A stretch of 64,000 nucleotides of DNA from Acetobacter estunensis. Lineage in GTDB: Bacteria > Pseudomonadota > Alphaproteobacteria > Acetobacterales > Acetobacteraceae. The stretch is taken from the NCBI RefSeq assembly GCF_011516945.1, contig NZ_WOTH01000005.1:62001-126000 (forward strand), written 5' to 3'. The notes under the pieces are model-generated. The model was not told the origin of the DNA, did no database searches, and saw only the letters and a list, made by a program, of their open reading frames with translations. Shown here in pieces: positions 33,637 to 43,275 of the stretch; position 1 is the stretch's first letter, and every line of letters starts with the position of its first letter. A program made the position numbers and the translations under genes.

Positions 33637-35856
33637 TCACGATTGAATGGCAAGCGTGGAATTGTCCTTGCCGAACAGGCAGAGCAGCATGATCAGACGT
33701 TCTGGCGGAGTGCCATCAGTCGGAAAAGTCTGCAATTCCAGTTCTGCGGTCTGGCGCGCCAGCACAATGAGATCGGAGAAATCCGCGTCCTCATCATCCG
33801 ATATGGCCAGTCGGAAACCCGGAAGCCCGGATTGCCTGCGGCCGGTGGCGTCGCCTCCTCCGCGCATACGGAAGTCCTCGTCCGCGATCAGAAACCCGTC
33901 TTCAGTCTCCCGCAAAAGCGCCAGACGCTGTTTAGCGACAGCGCCTTTCTCGCTGCCATGGAGAAGCAGGCAGTAAGATTGATCCGCACCGCGCCCGACG
34001 CGCCCTCGCAACTGGTGCAACTGGGCCAGTCCGAAGCGTTCCGCGTGCTCGATCACCATCACGGTGGCCTGTGGCACATCCACGCCCACTTCGATCACGG
34101 TGGTGGCCACAAGCACACGGCTTCGGCCAGCGGCAAACTCGGCCAGTGCAGTCTCGCGCACAGCAATGTCCTGTTGCCCATGCGCTAACGCCACGTTCAC
34201 TCGGGGGCCGAAATGTTCCGCAAGAGCCGCATGTCGTGCTTCGGCAGCGGCGATGTCGAGCGTCTCGCTCTCACTGACGAGCGGGCACACCCAATATATG
34301 AGCGCGCCGGAGGCCAGCGCCCGGTCCAGCCCTGCCAACACGGCTTCGAAAGCGTCCAGCCCATGAACGGAAGTGTGAATCGGCTTGCGACCGGCAGGTT
34401 TGGCGTCCAGACGGCTCACGTCCATTTCGCCCCAATGAGCCAGAAGCAGCGTGCGAGGAATCGGTGTCGCGGTCATGACGAGCATGTCCACGCATTTTCC
34501 TTTTTGGCCCAGTGTCTGGCGCTGTCCCACGCCGAAGCGGTGCTGCTCGTCCACCACGGCGAGCGCGAGGTCGTGATATTCCACTGCGTCCTGCACCAGT
34601 GCGTGCGTGCCCACGATCAGGGAGGCCGAGCCATCCGTAATGGCTGCCAACGCTTCCTTACGCGCCTTGCCACGTACAGAGCCGGAAAGGAACACGACGG
34701 GCACGGGCGAAAGGCGCTCGAAGGTGGCGAAGTGCTGGCGGGCGAGGATTTCCGTGGGGGCCATGATCGCGGCCTGATCGCCAGCCTCGGCGGCCCGCAG
34801 CATGGCGAGCAGCGCCACCATTGTCTTGCCTGCGCCGACATCGCCCTGAAGCAGCCGCACCATGCGGCGTGGAGCGGCGAGATCCCTATCGATTTCATGC
34901 AGGGCGCGTTTCTGGGCATCGGTCAGGGTATGACCGAATCGGCGCAGGGCTTCGCGTTGGAGGTGGCCGTCGCCTTTGAGAGAGCGGCCCGGCCGTGAGC
35001 GGTTGGCGCGGCGGGCGAGCAGGAGCGCAAGCTGGGATGCCAGAAGTTCGTCAGCGGCCAGCCGTTCGCGTGCGCGACGGCGTGCGGCGTGCCACTCATT
35101 GCCCTGCAGAAACTCCGGCACATCGCCCGGAAAATGGGTCCACAAAAGGGTTGTGCGGAAGTCTGGCCATTGGCGGCGTCTGACCGCGCTCTCGTCCTGC
35201 CATTCGGGCAGATCGGTGGGCAGCAGCGCGAACGCCTTACGCATGGCGGCCCGGACCTGTCCGGCAAACAGGCCTGCGGTCAGCGGCCAGACCGGATCGA
35301 GGAGTGGGATTTTTTCTCCCGGAGCGGCAAAGAAATCAGGCGTGCCGATGACGGGATGACCGCCAAACATGTCCACCCGTCCCGACACCAGAACCTTGCT
35401 GCCCACCACGGCTTTGCGGGCCTGCCAACGCGAGAAAAAGGCCACTTCAAGCGCGCCGGTGTCATCTTCCAGCATCACGCGCCATGGCTGGCGACTGTTG
35501 GGAGCGGGTGAGACGACACGGGTGATGGTGGCGTCCACCGTGGCGATGGTGCCGGGTACCACATCGGCCAGTTTCGGTCGGCGCCTGCGGTCCGTCACGT
35601 TTTCGGGCATGTGAAACAGCAGGTCGATGATGGCCCGCCCGCCTGTCACTTTTGCCAGCAGTTTTGCGGTAGCGGGGCCCACACCGGGAAGAGTGTCCAA
35701 CGGGGCGAGAAGAGGGGCGATGACGGGCGGGACCGGAAAAGGCCGAGGCTCAACTTCCAGACGCGCAGAACCGTCCTGCGATCCCGATTGCGGGAGCGGT
35801 CTGGACACGGAGGGCGCAACGGCCTTTCTTGTCGGGCTGGCAGGCATCGGCCACAA
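33637..35856 (-). CDS. recG: RecG, ATP-dependent DNA helicase
   Basis: 739 residues (ATG 35847 would give 736). Regresses stalled replication forks. N-terminal wedge/OB region starts after LDTLPGVGPATAKLLAKV; helicase motifs are RLLQGDVGAGKTMVALLAML (motif I), MAPTEILARQHF (Ia), LAVVDEQHRFGVGQR (DEQH motif II), TATPIPRTL (III) and VIEHAERFGLAQLHQLRGRV (V-VI). The first 30 residues are a Pro/Ser-rich extension. Divergent from sdhE with 21 bases between starts; recG - sdhE - mfd is a conserved alphaproteobacterial neighbourhood. Confidence 0.95.
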   Translation of the reverse strand: MWPMPASPTRKAVAPSVSRPLPQSGSQDGSARLEVEPRPFPVPPVIAPLLAPLDTLPGVGPATAKLLAKVTGGRAIIDLLFHMPENVTDRRRRPKLADVVPGTIATVDATITRVVSPAPNSRQPWRVMLEDDTGALEVAFFSRWQARKAVVGSKVLVSGRVDMFGGHPVIGTPDFFAAPGEKIPLLDPVWPLTAGLFAGQVRAAMRKAFALLPTDLPEWQDESAVRRRQWPDFRTTLLWTHFPGDVPEFLQGNEWHAARRRARERLAADELLASQLALLLARRANRSRPGRSLKGDGHLQREALRRFGHTLTDAQKRALHEIDRDLAAPRRMVRLLQGDVGAGKTMVALLAMLRAAEAGDQAAIMAPTEILARQHFATFERLSPVPVVFLSGSVRGKARKEALAAITDGSASLIVGTHALVQDAVEYHDLALAVVDEQHRFGVGQRQTLGQKGKCVDMLVMTATPIPRTLLLAHWGEMDVSRLDAKPAGRKPIHTSVHGLDAFEAVLAGLDRALASGALIYWVCPLVSESETLDIAAAEARHAALAEHFGPRVNVALAHGQQDIAVRETALAEFAAGRSRVLVATTVIEVGVDVPQATVMVIEHAERFGLAQLHQLRGRVGRGADQSYCLLLHGSEKGAVAKQRLALLRETEDGFLIADEDFRMRGGGDATGRRQSGLPGFRLAISDDEDADFSDLIVLARQTAELELQTFPTDGTPPERLIMLLCLFGKDNSTLAIQS

Positions 35857-35877
35857 GGCTTACAGGACAGGCGCGCC

Positions 35878-36210
35878 ATGGAACAGAATGAAAACGCATC
35901 TTCCGCCCAGACAGGGAACGATCACGCGGAATCGCTGGAGGCGCGCCGCCGTCGGCTCATCTTCCGCGCCCAGCATCGTGGCACGTTCGAGACCGATATC
36001 CTGATTGGCGGTTTTGTGGACCGGCATGTGAACGGCATGAATGCGGAGCAGGTGGCGGACATGGAACACGTGCTCCAACTGCCCGACCCGGATCTGACGG
36101 ACTGGTTGTTCGGACGGCTGTCCATTCCCGAAGAGAAAAAAACGCCCATGCTCGTGGCGCTGGTGGATGACGCGCTGACACGCATGGGCAAGAAAGAGGC
36201 GACGGCCTGA
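35878..36210 (+). CDS. sdhE: SdhE, FAD assembly factor for succinate dehydrogenase
   Basis: 110 residues from ATG 35878. Helps attach FAD to SdhA. The signature RGTFETD (RGxxE motif) is intact within LIFRAQHRGTFETDILIGGF, followed by LPDPDLTDWLFGR, the conserved Trp-Leu end. A 20-residue polar N-terminal extension precedes the domain. Followed by mfd 53 bases later; the two are probably one transcript. Confidence 0.92.
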   Translation: MEQNENASSAQTGNDHAESLEARRRRLIFRAQHRGTFETDILIGGFVDRHVNGMNAEQVADMEHVLQLPDPDLTDWLFGRLSIPEEKKTPMLVALVDDALTRMGKKEATA

Positions 36211-36263
36211 GCGCTTTTCCACGCTCTCGCCGTAGTGAATCAGGACGAACGGACACATCATTG

Positions 36264-39200
36264 ATGGACGCAGACGTACGCACCGCCACACGCGCCACCA
36301 CCATCTGGGGCGCGCCTGAAGGATTCGACGGACTGCTGCTGGCGCGGCGTGCGCGGGAACACAAAGGCCCGCTGCTGCATGTCGCGCGTGATGACGCCGC
36401 CCTCTCTCGTCTGGGTGACGTGCTGGACTATGTGGGGGAGGGCGTGCAGGTTCTGCGTTTTCCCGCGTGGGATTGTCTGCCGTACGACCGCGTTTCACCT
36501 AACCCGGTCATCATTGCCGAACGTGTCGCCACCCTGACGCGGTTGCTTGAGCCTGTGCCGCCTGCGGGCCGTATTGTGCTCACCACTCCGTCCGCGCTCA
36601 TACAGCGTGTGCCGCCACGCGAAGCGTTTCGCGGTCAGTCGCTCGACATCGTGCAGGGAGAAAGTCTCGATCAGGCGTTTCTGATCGAATTGCTGATCGC
36701 CAATGGCTATACCCGCACAGACACGGTGATGGAGCCGGGCGAGTTCGCTACGCGCGGCGGCATTTTCGATCTTTTCCCAGCCGGTCAGGCAGAGCCTGTC
36801 CGGCTCGACCTTTTCGGGGACGAAGTGGAGAACATCCGCAACTTCGACCCCGGCACACAGCGTTCCACTGGGCACGTGAAATCTCTCACCATGCGGCCCG
36901 TCTCGGAGTTTTCGCTCGACCCGGACAGTGTGTCGCGATTCCGCAGCGCATGGCGCGATCAGTTCGGTCCCGCTGCGGCCAGCGACGCGCTGTATGAACA
37001 CGTCAGCGATGGCCGTCGCTACACCGGCATCGAACACTGGCTGCCGCTGTTTCACACCGAGATGGAAACGCTGTTCGACTACATGCCGGACGCGGCCCTC
37101 TCGCTCGATCATCAGGTGGACGAGTCTCTTGCCGCCCGGTTCGAGATGATCGCGGATCACTATCAGGCGCGCCGCGAACCGACCCGCGAGGGCGAGACAC
37201 CGTATCGCGCGCTGCCGCCACACCTGCTTTATCTCGATCGCAAGGGATGGGACGCGGCGACGTCTCGGCTGCCGGTCATGCGGTTTAGCCCGTTCGCTAA
37301 ACCTGACGGCGCGGAGGGGATCGACGCGGGCGGTCGTCCCGGCATCCTGTTCGCCAAGCTGACGCCGCAGGGCGAGCGTGAAAAAGTCTTCGCGCTGGTC
37401 GAGGATTACGCCCGCCAGTGGGCTGAAACCAAGCGCCGCTGTTACATTGCCGCGTGGACGAAAGGTTCGCGCGAGCGCATCCGCACGTTGTTCATGGAGC
37501 ACGGCATTCCGGTCGAGACGTTTGACGACTGGAAGACCGCGCGCCGCATGAAGCCGGGGCCGGTCGGCCTGCTGGTGTTTGGCATCGACCGTGGTTTTGT
37601 GGGCGACGATCTGGCGCTGGTCTCCGAGCAGGATCTGCTGGGCGAGCGCATCGGTCGGCCAGCGCGCAAGCGCCGACGCGCCGATGAGTTGATCGCGGAG
37701 GCGGGCGAGATCACGGAAGGCGATCTCGTGGTGCATCAGGATTACGGCATCGGGCGCTATGACGGGCTTGAGACCGTCAGTGTCGGCGTGGCGCCGCATG
37801 ACTGTCTGCGCCTCCTCTATGATGGCGGCCAGAAGCTCTACCTCCCCGTGGAGAACATTGAGCTTCTGAGCCGTTTCGGCTCCGATCAGGCCGGTGTGGC
37901 GCTCGACAAGCTGGGCGGTGTTGCGTGGCAGAGCCGTAAAGCGAAGATGAAGGAGCGCATCCGCGATATGGCGGGTGCGTTGATCCGCACAGCCGCCGCT
38001 CGCGCGCTTCTTGAGGCACCGGCTTTCATGACTCCGGAGGGCATGTGGGAAGAGTTCTGCGCCCGTTTCCCCTTCGTGGAGACGGACGATCAGGCCCGCG
38101 CCATTGCCGATGTGGTGGAAGACCTTTCCTCCGGCCGGCCGATGGACCGTCTGGTGTGTGGCGATGTGGGCTTTGGCAAGACCGAGGTGGCGCTCAGGGC
38201 TGCATTCATCGCCGCGATGTCAGGCGTGCAGGTGGCCGTCGTGGTGCCGACCACGCTGCTGGCACGGCAGCATTTCCGTACATTCGAGACACGCTTCGAG
38301 GGTTTCCCCATTCATGTGGTGCAGCTTTCACGCATGGTCACGCCCAAACAGGCGACCGAGGTGCGTAAGGGCCTCACGGATGGCAGCGTCAACATCGTGA
38401 TCGGCACACACGCGCTGCTTGCCAAGACGGTGAAGTTTGCCGATCTGGGGCTGCTCATCATCGATGAGGAGCAGCATTTTGGCGTTTCCCACAAGGAGAA
38501 GCTCAAGGCGTTGCGTGAAGGCGTGCATGTGTTGACGCTCTCCGCCACACCGCTGCCGCGCACGCTTCAGCTTTCGCTCTCCGGTGTGCGTGAGATGAGC
38601 CTGATAGCCACGCCCCCAACCGACCGTCTGGCCGTGCGGACCTTCATCATGCCGTTCGACAGCGTGGTGATTCGCGAAGCCATCCAGCGCGAGCGCTTCC
38701 GGGGCGGTCAGACGTTCTGTGTGGCGCCACGCATCGAGGATCTGGACCGCTTGGCCGAGCGTCTGGCGGATATCGTGCCGGATGCGAAAGTGGTGAAAGC
38801 GCACGGGCAGTTGTCCGCGACCGAGCTTGAGCGCGTGATGACGGAGTTCGCGGACGGGAAATACGACATCCTGCTCTCCACCAATATTGTGGAGAGCGGG
38901 CTGGATATGCCCACCGTCAACACGCTCATCATCCACCGGGCCGACATGTTCGGGCTGGGACAACTCTATCAGCTTCGTGGGCGCGTCGGGCGCGGCAAGC
39001 AGCGTGGCTATGCCTATCTCACGTGGCCGCAGACGCATGTGCTGTCGGCTTCGGCCCAGAAGCGGCTGGAGATCATGCAGACGCTCGACACGCTGGGCGC
39101 AGGCTTCACGCTGGCATCCCACGATCTGGACTTGCGTGGCGCGGGCAATCTGTTGGGTGAGGAGCAGTCGGGCCATATCCGCGAGGTTGGCATCGAATTG

Positions 39201-39722
39201 TATCAGCAGATGTTGCAGGATGCCGTGGCTGATCTGCGCGCGGAGAAAGGCCGCGCGAAATCGCAGGATCGCGACTGGACACCTACTATCGTGCTTGGCC
39301 TGCCGGTGCTGATTCCTGACACGTATGTCACGGATCTTCCGGTGCGGCTGGGCCTGTATCGTCGCATCAGTGCGCTTGCGTCCGAGGCGGAAGATGAGGC
39401 GATGGAAGCCGAACTGGTGGATCGCTTTGGTGAGGTGCCACCAGAACTCAAGAACCTGCTCGATGTTGTGGCGCTCAAGCGCTTCTGTCGTGAGGCCGGG
39501 ATTGAGCGACTGGAAGCCGGGCCGAAGGGTATGGTGCTTCAGTTCCGCGGCAACAGCTTCGCCAATCCGGAGGGCCTTATCCGCTGGATCACGAACTGGA
39601 AGGACGGTGCAGCCCGTCTCCGTCCCGACCACAAGCTGGCTGTGGTGCGGGAACTGACGAATGCGCAGCGGATCAAACTGGCGCGCAAGGTTGTGGGAGG
39701 GTTGGCGAAGCTGGTGAGGTGA
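36264..39722 (+). CDS. mfd: Mfd, transcription-repair coupling factor
   Basis: 1152 residues from ATG 36264. Releases RNA polymerase stalled at DNA damage and recruits UvrA. Domains in order: UvrB-like N-terminus (FPAWDCLPYDRVSPNPVIIA; RGGIFDLFPAG), CarD-like RNA-polymerase-binding domain (GDLVVHQDYGIGRYDGLE), RecG-like translocase with GDVGFGKTEVALRAAFIA, LLIIDEEQHFGV and MFGLGQLYQLRGRVGRGK, and the C-terminal regulatory domain. Length is normal for the family. Tail ends 272 bases before the next gene in an AT-rich spacer. Confidence 0.97.
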   Translation: MDADVRTATRATTIWGAPEGFDGLLLARRAREHKGPLLHVARDDAALSRLGDVLDYVGEGVQVLRFPAWDCLPYDRVSPNPVIIAERVATLTRLLEPVPPAGRIVLTTPSALIQRVPPREAFRGQSLDIVQGESLDQAFLIELLIANGYTRTDTVMEPGEFATRGGIFDLFPAGQAEPVRLDLFGDEVENIRNFDPGTQRSTGHVKSLTMRPVSEFSLDPDSVSRFRSAWRDQFGPAAASDALYEHVSDGRRYTGIEHWLPLFHTEMETLFDYMPDAALSLDHQVDESLAARFEMIADHYQARREPTREGETPYRALPPHLLYLDRKGWDAATSRLPVMRFSPFAKPDGAEGIDAGGRPGILFAKLTPQGEREKVFALVEDYARQWAETKRRCYIAAWTKGSRERIRTLFMEHGIPVETFDDWKTARRMKPGPVGLLVFGIDRGFVGDDLALVSEQDLLGERIGRPARKRRRADELIAEAGEITEGDLVVHQDYGIGRYDGLETVSVGVAPHDCLRLLYDGGQKLYLPVENIELLSRFGSDQAGVALDKLGGVAWQSRKAKMKERIRDMAGALIRTAAARALLEAPAFMTPEGMWEEFCARFPFVETDDQARAIADVVEDLSSGRPMDRLVCGDVGFGKTEVALRAAFIAAMSGVQVAVVVPTTLLARQHFRTFETRFEGFPIHVVQLSRMVTPKQATEVRKGLTDGSVNIVIGTHALLAKTVKFADLGLLIIDEEQHFGVSHKEKLKALREGVHVLTLSATPLPRTLQLSLSGVREMSLIATPPTDRLAVRTFIMPFDSVVIREAIQRERFRGGQTFCVAPRIEDLDRLAERLADIVPDAKVVKAHGQLSATELERVMTEFADGKYDILLSTNIVESGLDMPTVNTLIIHRADMFGLGQLYQLRGRVGRGKQRGYAYLTWPQTHVLSASAQKRLEIMQTLDTLGAGFTLASHDLDLRGAGNLLGEEQSGHIREVGIELYQQMLQDAVADLRAEKGRAKSQDRDWTPTIVLGLPVLIPDTYVTDLPVRLGLYRRISALASEAEDEAMEAELVDRFGEVPPELKNLLDVVALKRFCREAGIERLEAGPKGMVLQFRGNSFANPEGLIRWITNWKDGAARLRPDHKLAVVRELTNAQRIKLARKVVGGLAKLVR

Positions 39723-39994
39723 GGGAGGCCGGCATTTGCTAGAGTGACGGCCGCAACGGTAGCCCGATGCGTCGATACTGGGGATTTGCTGGCTGTCGAT
39801 AGTGCTTAAAATATTCATTCACTCGGAATTTAAGAATAAGCGTTTTTAATTTTCCTGAAGAGCTGAAGTGTTTGTTGGGTATCTGCTAAGATAACGCCCT
39901 GTATCTTATATGGGTTTTTCGTTTTATTTGTTGATTTGCCGAAGAGCGCTTTTTTGCGGTGTGTTGCTGGCACGTTACAGTGCGGAGCCATGCA

Positions 39995-40507
39995 GTGAGT
40001 GCGATATTTTTTCCGGTTGCGGGCACCCGTAACACCTGCTTCGGTTTCGGTCGGTGGGGACGACAGAGGTCATTCTGCAGGTTTAGTTTCGTAGTCTTCC
40101 TGATGCCTGTGACCTATGGTGTAGCCAGTCCGGCACCTTATTTCATTCCTCCCTCAAGTTCGGGAGGTGCGAACCTCTCTTCCTCTACTGCTCACGCAGG
40201 CATGGCTTTACCGAGCGGCACGAAACTGACTTCGCCTGAAAAAGACTATTACGTCACGGCTCCGGCATTGTCCCTGAAGCCGCAAGAAAAAGACGGCATA
40301 CGCCATATCGGGCCGTTCAACATCGAACAGAGCAACAGCAGCCCCGTCCCGATGGAAACCGGCCGGACCATTACGGCGGCCTATCCCGTCAAAGGGGTGC
40401 CGGGAATGGATCTGACCATCAATATGTTCGCGGGACATCGTGAAACCAATACTGGAAGCAATGTTGGAACGGCTGCGCTGACGGCTGGCATGCGGATCAA
40501 ATGGTGA
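39995..40507 (+). CDS. Secreted hypothetical protein
   Basis: 170 residues from GTG 39995, placed by GGAG seven bases upstream. A long signal-like N-terminus (RQRSFCRFSFVVFLMPVTYG, cleavage near VAS-PAP) leads to a Ser/Pro-rich secreted part with no cysteine pattern. The second half has a strand-rich string (GRTITAAYPVKGVPGMDLTI, FAGHRETNTGSNVGTAALTA) ending MRIKW, as in outer-membrane-associated beta proteins. No family recognised. The AT-rich upstream spacer suggests an acquired gene or its own promoter. Confidence 0.5.
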   Translation: MSAIFFPVAGTRNTCFGFGRWGRQRSFCRFSFVVFLMPVTYGVASPAPYFIPPSSSGGANLSSSTAHAGMALPSGTKLTSPEKDYYVTAPALSLKPQEKDGIRHIGPFNIEQSNSSPVPMETGRTITAAYPVKGVPGMDLTINMFAGHRETNTGSNVGTAALTAGMRIKW

Positions 40508-40585
40508 GCGCAATCGCGAGACGTACTTGCTGAACGCATAACCTTCAAATGCATTCGACCGTGTTTCGTGCGATCAGAATGGTTG

Positions 40586-41407
40586 ATGACACAGTGGGTT
40601 TCACACATCGCGCGAAGGATTCCGGGGTTGTTTCTGTCTGGCTCCTGTCTCGTCGGACTGTCTTTTGCGCTGCCTGTTCGTGCTGCCAATCCGGATGCCC
40701 TATGGCACATCGTGCATGAGCGCTGTGCTTCTCAGGATATTTCTCATGGCCCGGGAGCCTGCGCGGTTCTCGACAGTCCTCATCGGGTTGCGGTTCTGAA
40801 AAGTATTGAGGGACGATCGCAATATCTCCTGATTCCAACCGACCGTAATTCCGGCATGGAATCACCTGCTCTGCGCGATCCTGCGACGCCGGATTACTTT
40901 GCCCATGCCTGGGCACAGGCTTTCCGTGTTGGTGAAGGGTATGGCGTTCGCCTGCCGCGTGAAGATGTCGCACTTGCCATCAATTCACAGGACGGTCGCT
41001 CCCAGAATCAGTTCCATATTCATGTGGAGTGCATCAGACCCGAAATAAAAGTCGCTCTCTATTATATGCGCGAAGCTGTTTCCTCACAGTGGGCGTTCCT
41101 TCCGGCTTTGCTGCGAGGTCATCCCTATCGGGCCATGCGTGTGAATGGCATGAACCTTGCTGGCGTGAAGCCCTTTCTTCGTCTGGCGCAATCCCTGCGG
41201 CATCCTGAGTTTGAAATGGGGCACCACACGCTTGCCGTTGTTCCTGAAACCTTTGAGGACAACCAACCCGGTTTCCTGATCCTCAATGACGTGGCGGATC
41301 TTGCGCACAAAAACCGTGGCTCAGCCGAAGAATTGCAGGATCATAGCTGTGCTATTGTCGCGCTCGATCCTCTTGTCCGGCCAATCGGCAAGCCATCCAG
41401 TCGGTGA
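40586..41407 (+). CDS. cdh: CDP-diacylglycerol pyrophosphatase
   Basis: 273 residues from ATG 40586 (GTG 40568 possible). Signal peptide or anchor GLFLSGSCLVGLSFALPVRA, cleavage at ARA-A. Family signature is clear: WHIVHERC near the start, YLLIPTDRNSGMESPAL, and AINSQDGRSQNQFHIHVECI, whose His-x-His is the HIT-like catalytic site. Splits CDP-diacylglycerol to CMP and phosphatidate on the periplasmic side. Lies 78 bases after the unknown secreted gene. Followed by a short hairpin. Confidence 0.88.
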   Translation: MTQWVSHIARRIPGLFLSGSCLVGLSFALPVRAANPDALWHIVHERCASQDISHGPGACAVLDSPHRVAVLKSIEGRSQYLLIPTDRNSGMESPALRDPATPDYFAHAWAQAFRVGEGYGVRLPREDVALAINSQDGRSQNQFHIHVECIRPEIKVALYYMREAVSSQWAFLPALLRGHPYRAMRVNGMNLAGVKPFLRLAQSLRHPEFEMGHHTLAVVPETFEDNQPGFLILNDVADLAHKNRGSAEELQDHSCAIVALDPLVRPIGKPSSR

Positions 41408-41410
41408 CGG

Positions 41411-41440
41411 CCATCATATCGGCGGCAGTCATGATGGTTT
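41411..41440 (+). terminator. Weak terminator after cdh
   Basis: CCATCAT (41411-41417) pairs with ATGATGG (41431-41437), followed by TTTAAAA. Confidence 0.4.
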
Positions 41441-41451
41441 AAAAGAGCGAC

Positions 41452-42360
41452 ATGAAACTTTATTCCGCCGCTGAAACGCAGCGCCTCCTGCCGTTTTCTG
41501 CCCTACTCGATGCGTTGGAACGCACGGTGCTGGATTATGCGCAGGGGCGTCTCATCTGTCCCGAGCGTGTGGTGACGCAGGCCCCCGGCAGTTCAACGCT
41601 ACTGATGGCCATGCCCTGCGCAAGCCCGGACCTGCTTGTCACCAAATTGCTGACCATCTGCCCCGCTAATGCAGGCTCGGAGCGACCGATCATTCAGGGA
41701 CAGGTGACGTGCGCGGATGCGGGCACGGGCGAACTGCTTTTTGGGTTGGACGGTCCCACCGTGACCATGCGGCGTACGGCGGCCATCAGCATGCTGGGCA
41801 TCCGTATCTTCCGACGTGAACCTGTTCGGCGTGTGCTGCTCGTGGGCACAGGCGCGCAGGCCGTGGCGCATTGTGACGCGCTGGCAGCGCTTTATCCGGG
41901 CGTTACGATCTTCATCAGAGCGCGCTCGCCCGAGAAGGCGCGAGGGTTCTGTCTCAGGCATGTCACGCCTGAATGCGACCTGCGGCCTGAAACCGGCGAT
42001 GAGGGACGGTTCGACGCGGTTATCACCGTCACGTCCAGTCGGGAGGTCATTTATGACGCTGCGCCTCACCCGGACACACTCGTCATTGGGGTTGGAGCGT
42101 TTCGCCCGGACATGATCGAGGTTGGGCCAAGGATCGTTCGGGAAAGCAGCCTCTATGTGGACGATCCGCAAGGCGCTCCTTCGGAGGCAGGCGATCTCAT
42201 TCAGGCGGATGTGGACTGGGCGAGCGTGAGATCGCTTGCCGATGCGCTGAAAGAGCCGCCATCGACGGATGAACCGGTGTTCTTCAAATCCGTGGGATGC
42301 GCGGCGTGGGATCTGGCGGCTTGCCGCGTCGTGGTGGAGGAGAAGGAGGACGCGGTCTGA
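41452..42360 (+). CDS. Ornithine cyclodeaminase / mu-crystallin family protein
   Basis: 302 residues. Rossmann-fold NAD(P) site is VRRVLLVGTGAQAVAHCDAL; upstream LLMAMPCASPDLLVTKLLTI and the DGPTVTMRRTAAISMLGIRI string (Thr-x-x-Arg-Thr-Ala-Ala) are those of the family. Members act as ornithine cyclodeaminase, alanine dehydrogenase or ketimine (pyrroline/piperideine-2-carboxylate) reductases; the sequence cannot tell which. It leads a group of three same-strand genes with an amidase and an amino-acid permease, which suggests catabolism of an unusual amino acid. Ninety-nine bases separate it from the amidase. Confidence 0.8.
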   Translation: MKLYSAAETQRLLPFSALLDALERTVLDYAQGRLICPERVVTQAPGSSTLLMAMPCASPDLLVTKLLTICPANAGSERPIIQGQVTCADAGTGELLFGLDGPTVTMRRTAAISMLGIRIFRREPVRRVLLVGTGAQAVAHCDALAALYPGVTIFIRARSPEKARGFCLRHVTPECDLRPETGDEGRFDAVITVTSSREVIYDAAPHPDTLVIGVGAFRPDMIEVGPRIVRESSLYVDDPQGAPSEAGDLIQADVDWASVRSLADALKEPPSTDEPVFFKSVGCAAWDLAACRVVVEEKEDAV

Positions 42361-42459
42361 ACGTGCCCTTCACAGGCCAGTGATGTTATTTCGATATTGA
42401 AACGTATTTCCGCTTCTGTATGGTGATCGGAAGATTGCCATGAGGAAGCGGACAGACGC

Positions 42460-43275
42460 ATGCGCATTGCCGGACTTCAGACGGCCGGAACACCGGGAAA
42501 CATCGCGGCCAACCTTGCGGAACTCGACCGGGCGGCAGCCGATGCACGTGCGCAGGGAGCGGACATCCTTGTCACGCCGGAACTGTTCGTCACAGGCTAT
42601 GACATCGGCCCGCAGCTTTTCGATCTGGCGCGCGTCGATGCGCTCGCTGCGGTGCGACAGATGGCGGTCATGCACGGTCTCGCCATTCTCGTGGGGCTGG
42701 CCGAGAGCGCGGAAGAACTGGGACCACGCAAGCTCTATAACAGTGCGATCCTGATCGATGCCGATGGGCGCGAACTGACGCGCTACCGAAAGCAGCATCT
42801 GTTCGGGGAACTGGACCGCGCATTCTTCGTGCCGGGGGATGCCCTGCCCGAGATCGTGCCGTTTCATGGTGTGAAGATCGCCACCATGATCTGTTACGAC
42901 GTTGAGTTTCCTGAATATGTCCGCGCTGTTGCCCTTGGTGGGTGCGAGGCGCTTTTGGTGCCCACAGCGCAGATGGAGCCGTTCACCTTCGTGGCCCGGG
43001 AGGTCATCCGCACCCGCGCGTGGGAGAACCAGATCTATGTTGCCTATATCGACCACGACGGTCGGGAAGGCAGTACGGTTTATGTCGGCAACAGTCAGAT
43101 CGTGGCGCCTGACGCCACCGTCCTTGCCCGTATCGAGCGCGGCAACGGATTGATTCTGGCCGATGTCGAGCCCGGCGCGGTGGTGCGGGCACAGACCGAA
43201 AATCCGTATCTTCTGGACAGGCGGCCTGCGGCTTATCGTCGGCTTGCCGTCGAACCTGTGGGGAATGTCGCATGA
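42460..43275 (+). CDS. Nitrilase-superfamily amidase
   Basis: 271 residues. Catalytic triad of carbon-nitrogen hydrolases is complete: Glu in VTPELFVTGYD, Lys in RYRKQHLFGE and Cys in MICYDVEFPEYVRAV. The YDIGPQL and EFPEYVRA strings resemble the plant/bacterial N-carbamoylputrescine or omega-amidase branch, but the true substrate is unknown. It overlaps the permease start by ATGA, so the two are translated as a unit. An inverted repeat (TTTC-N6-GAAA) lies in its upstream spacer at about 42389-42402. Confidence 0.85.
   Translation: MRIAGLQTAGTPGNIAANLAELDRAAADARAQGADILVTPELFVTGYDIGPQLFDLARVDALAAVRQMAVMHGLAILVGLAESAEELGPRKLYNSAILIDADGRELTRYRKQHLFGELDRAFFVPGDALPEIVPFHGVKIATMICYDVEFPEYVRAVALGGCEALLVPTAQMEPFTFVAREVIRTRAWENQIYVAYIDHDGREGSTVYVGNSQIVAPDATVLARIERGNGLILADVEPGAVVRAQTENPYLLDRRPAAYRRLAVEPVGNVA

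Noticed and set aside
38328-39818. Long minus-strand frame opposite mfd
   Set aside because: Arginine/histidine-rich antisense text without domains; mfd is certain.
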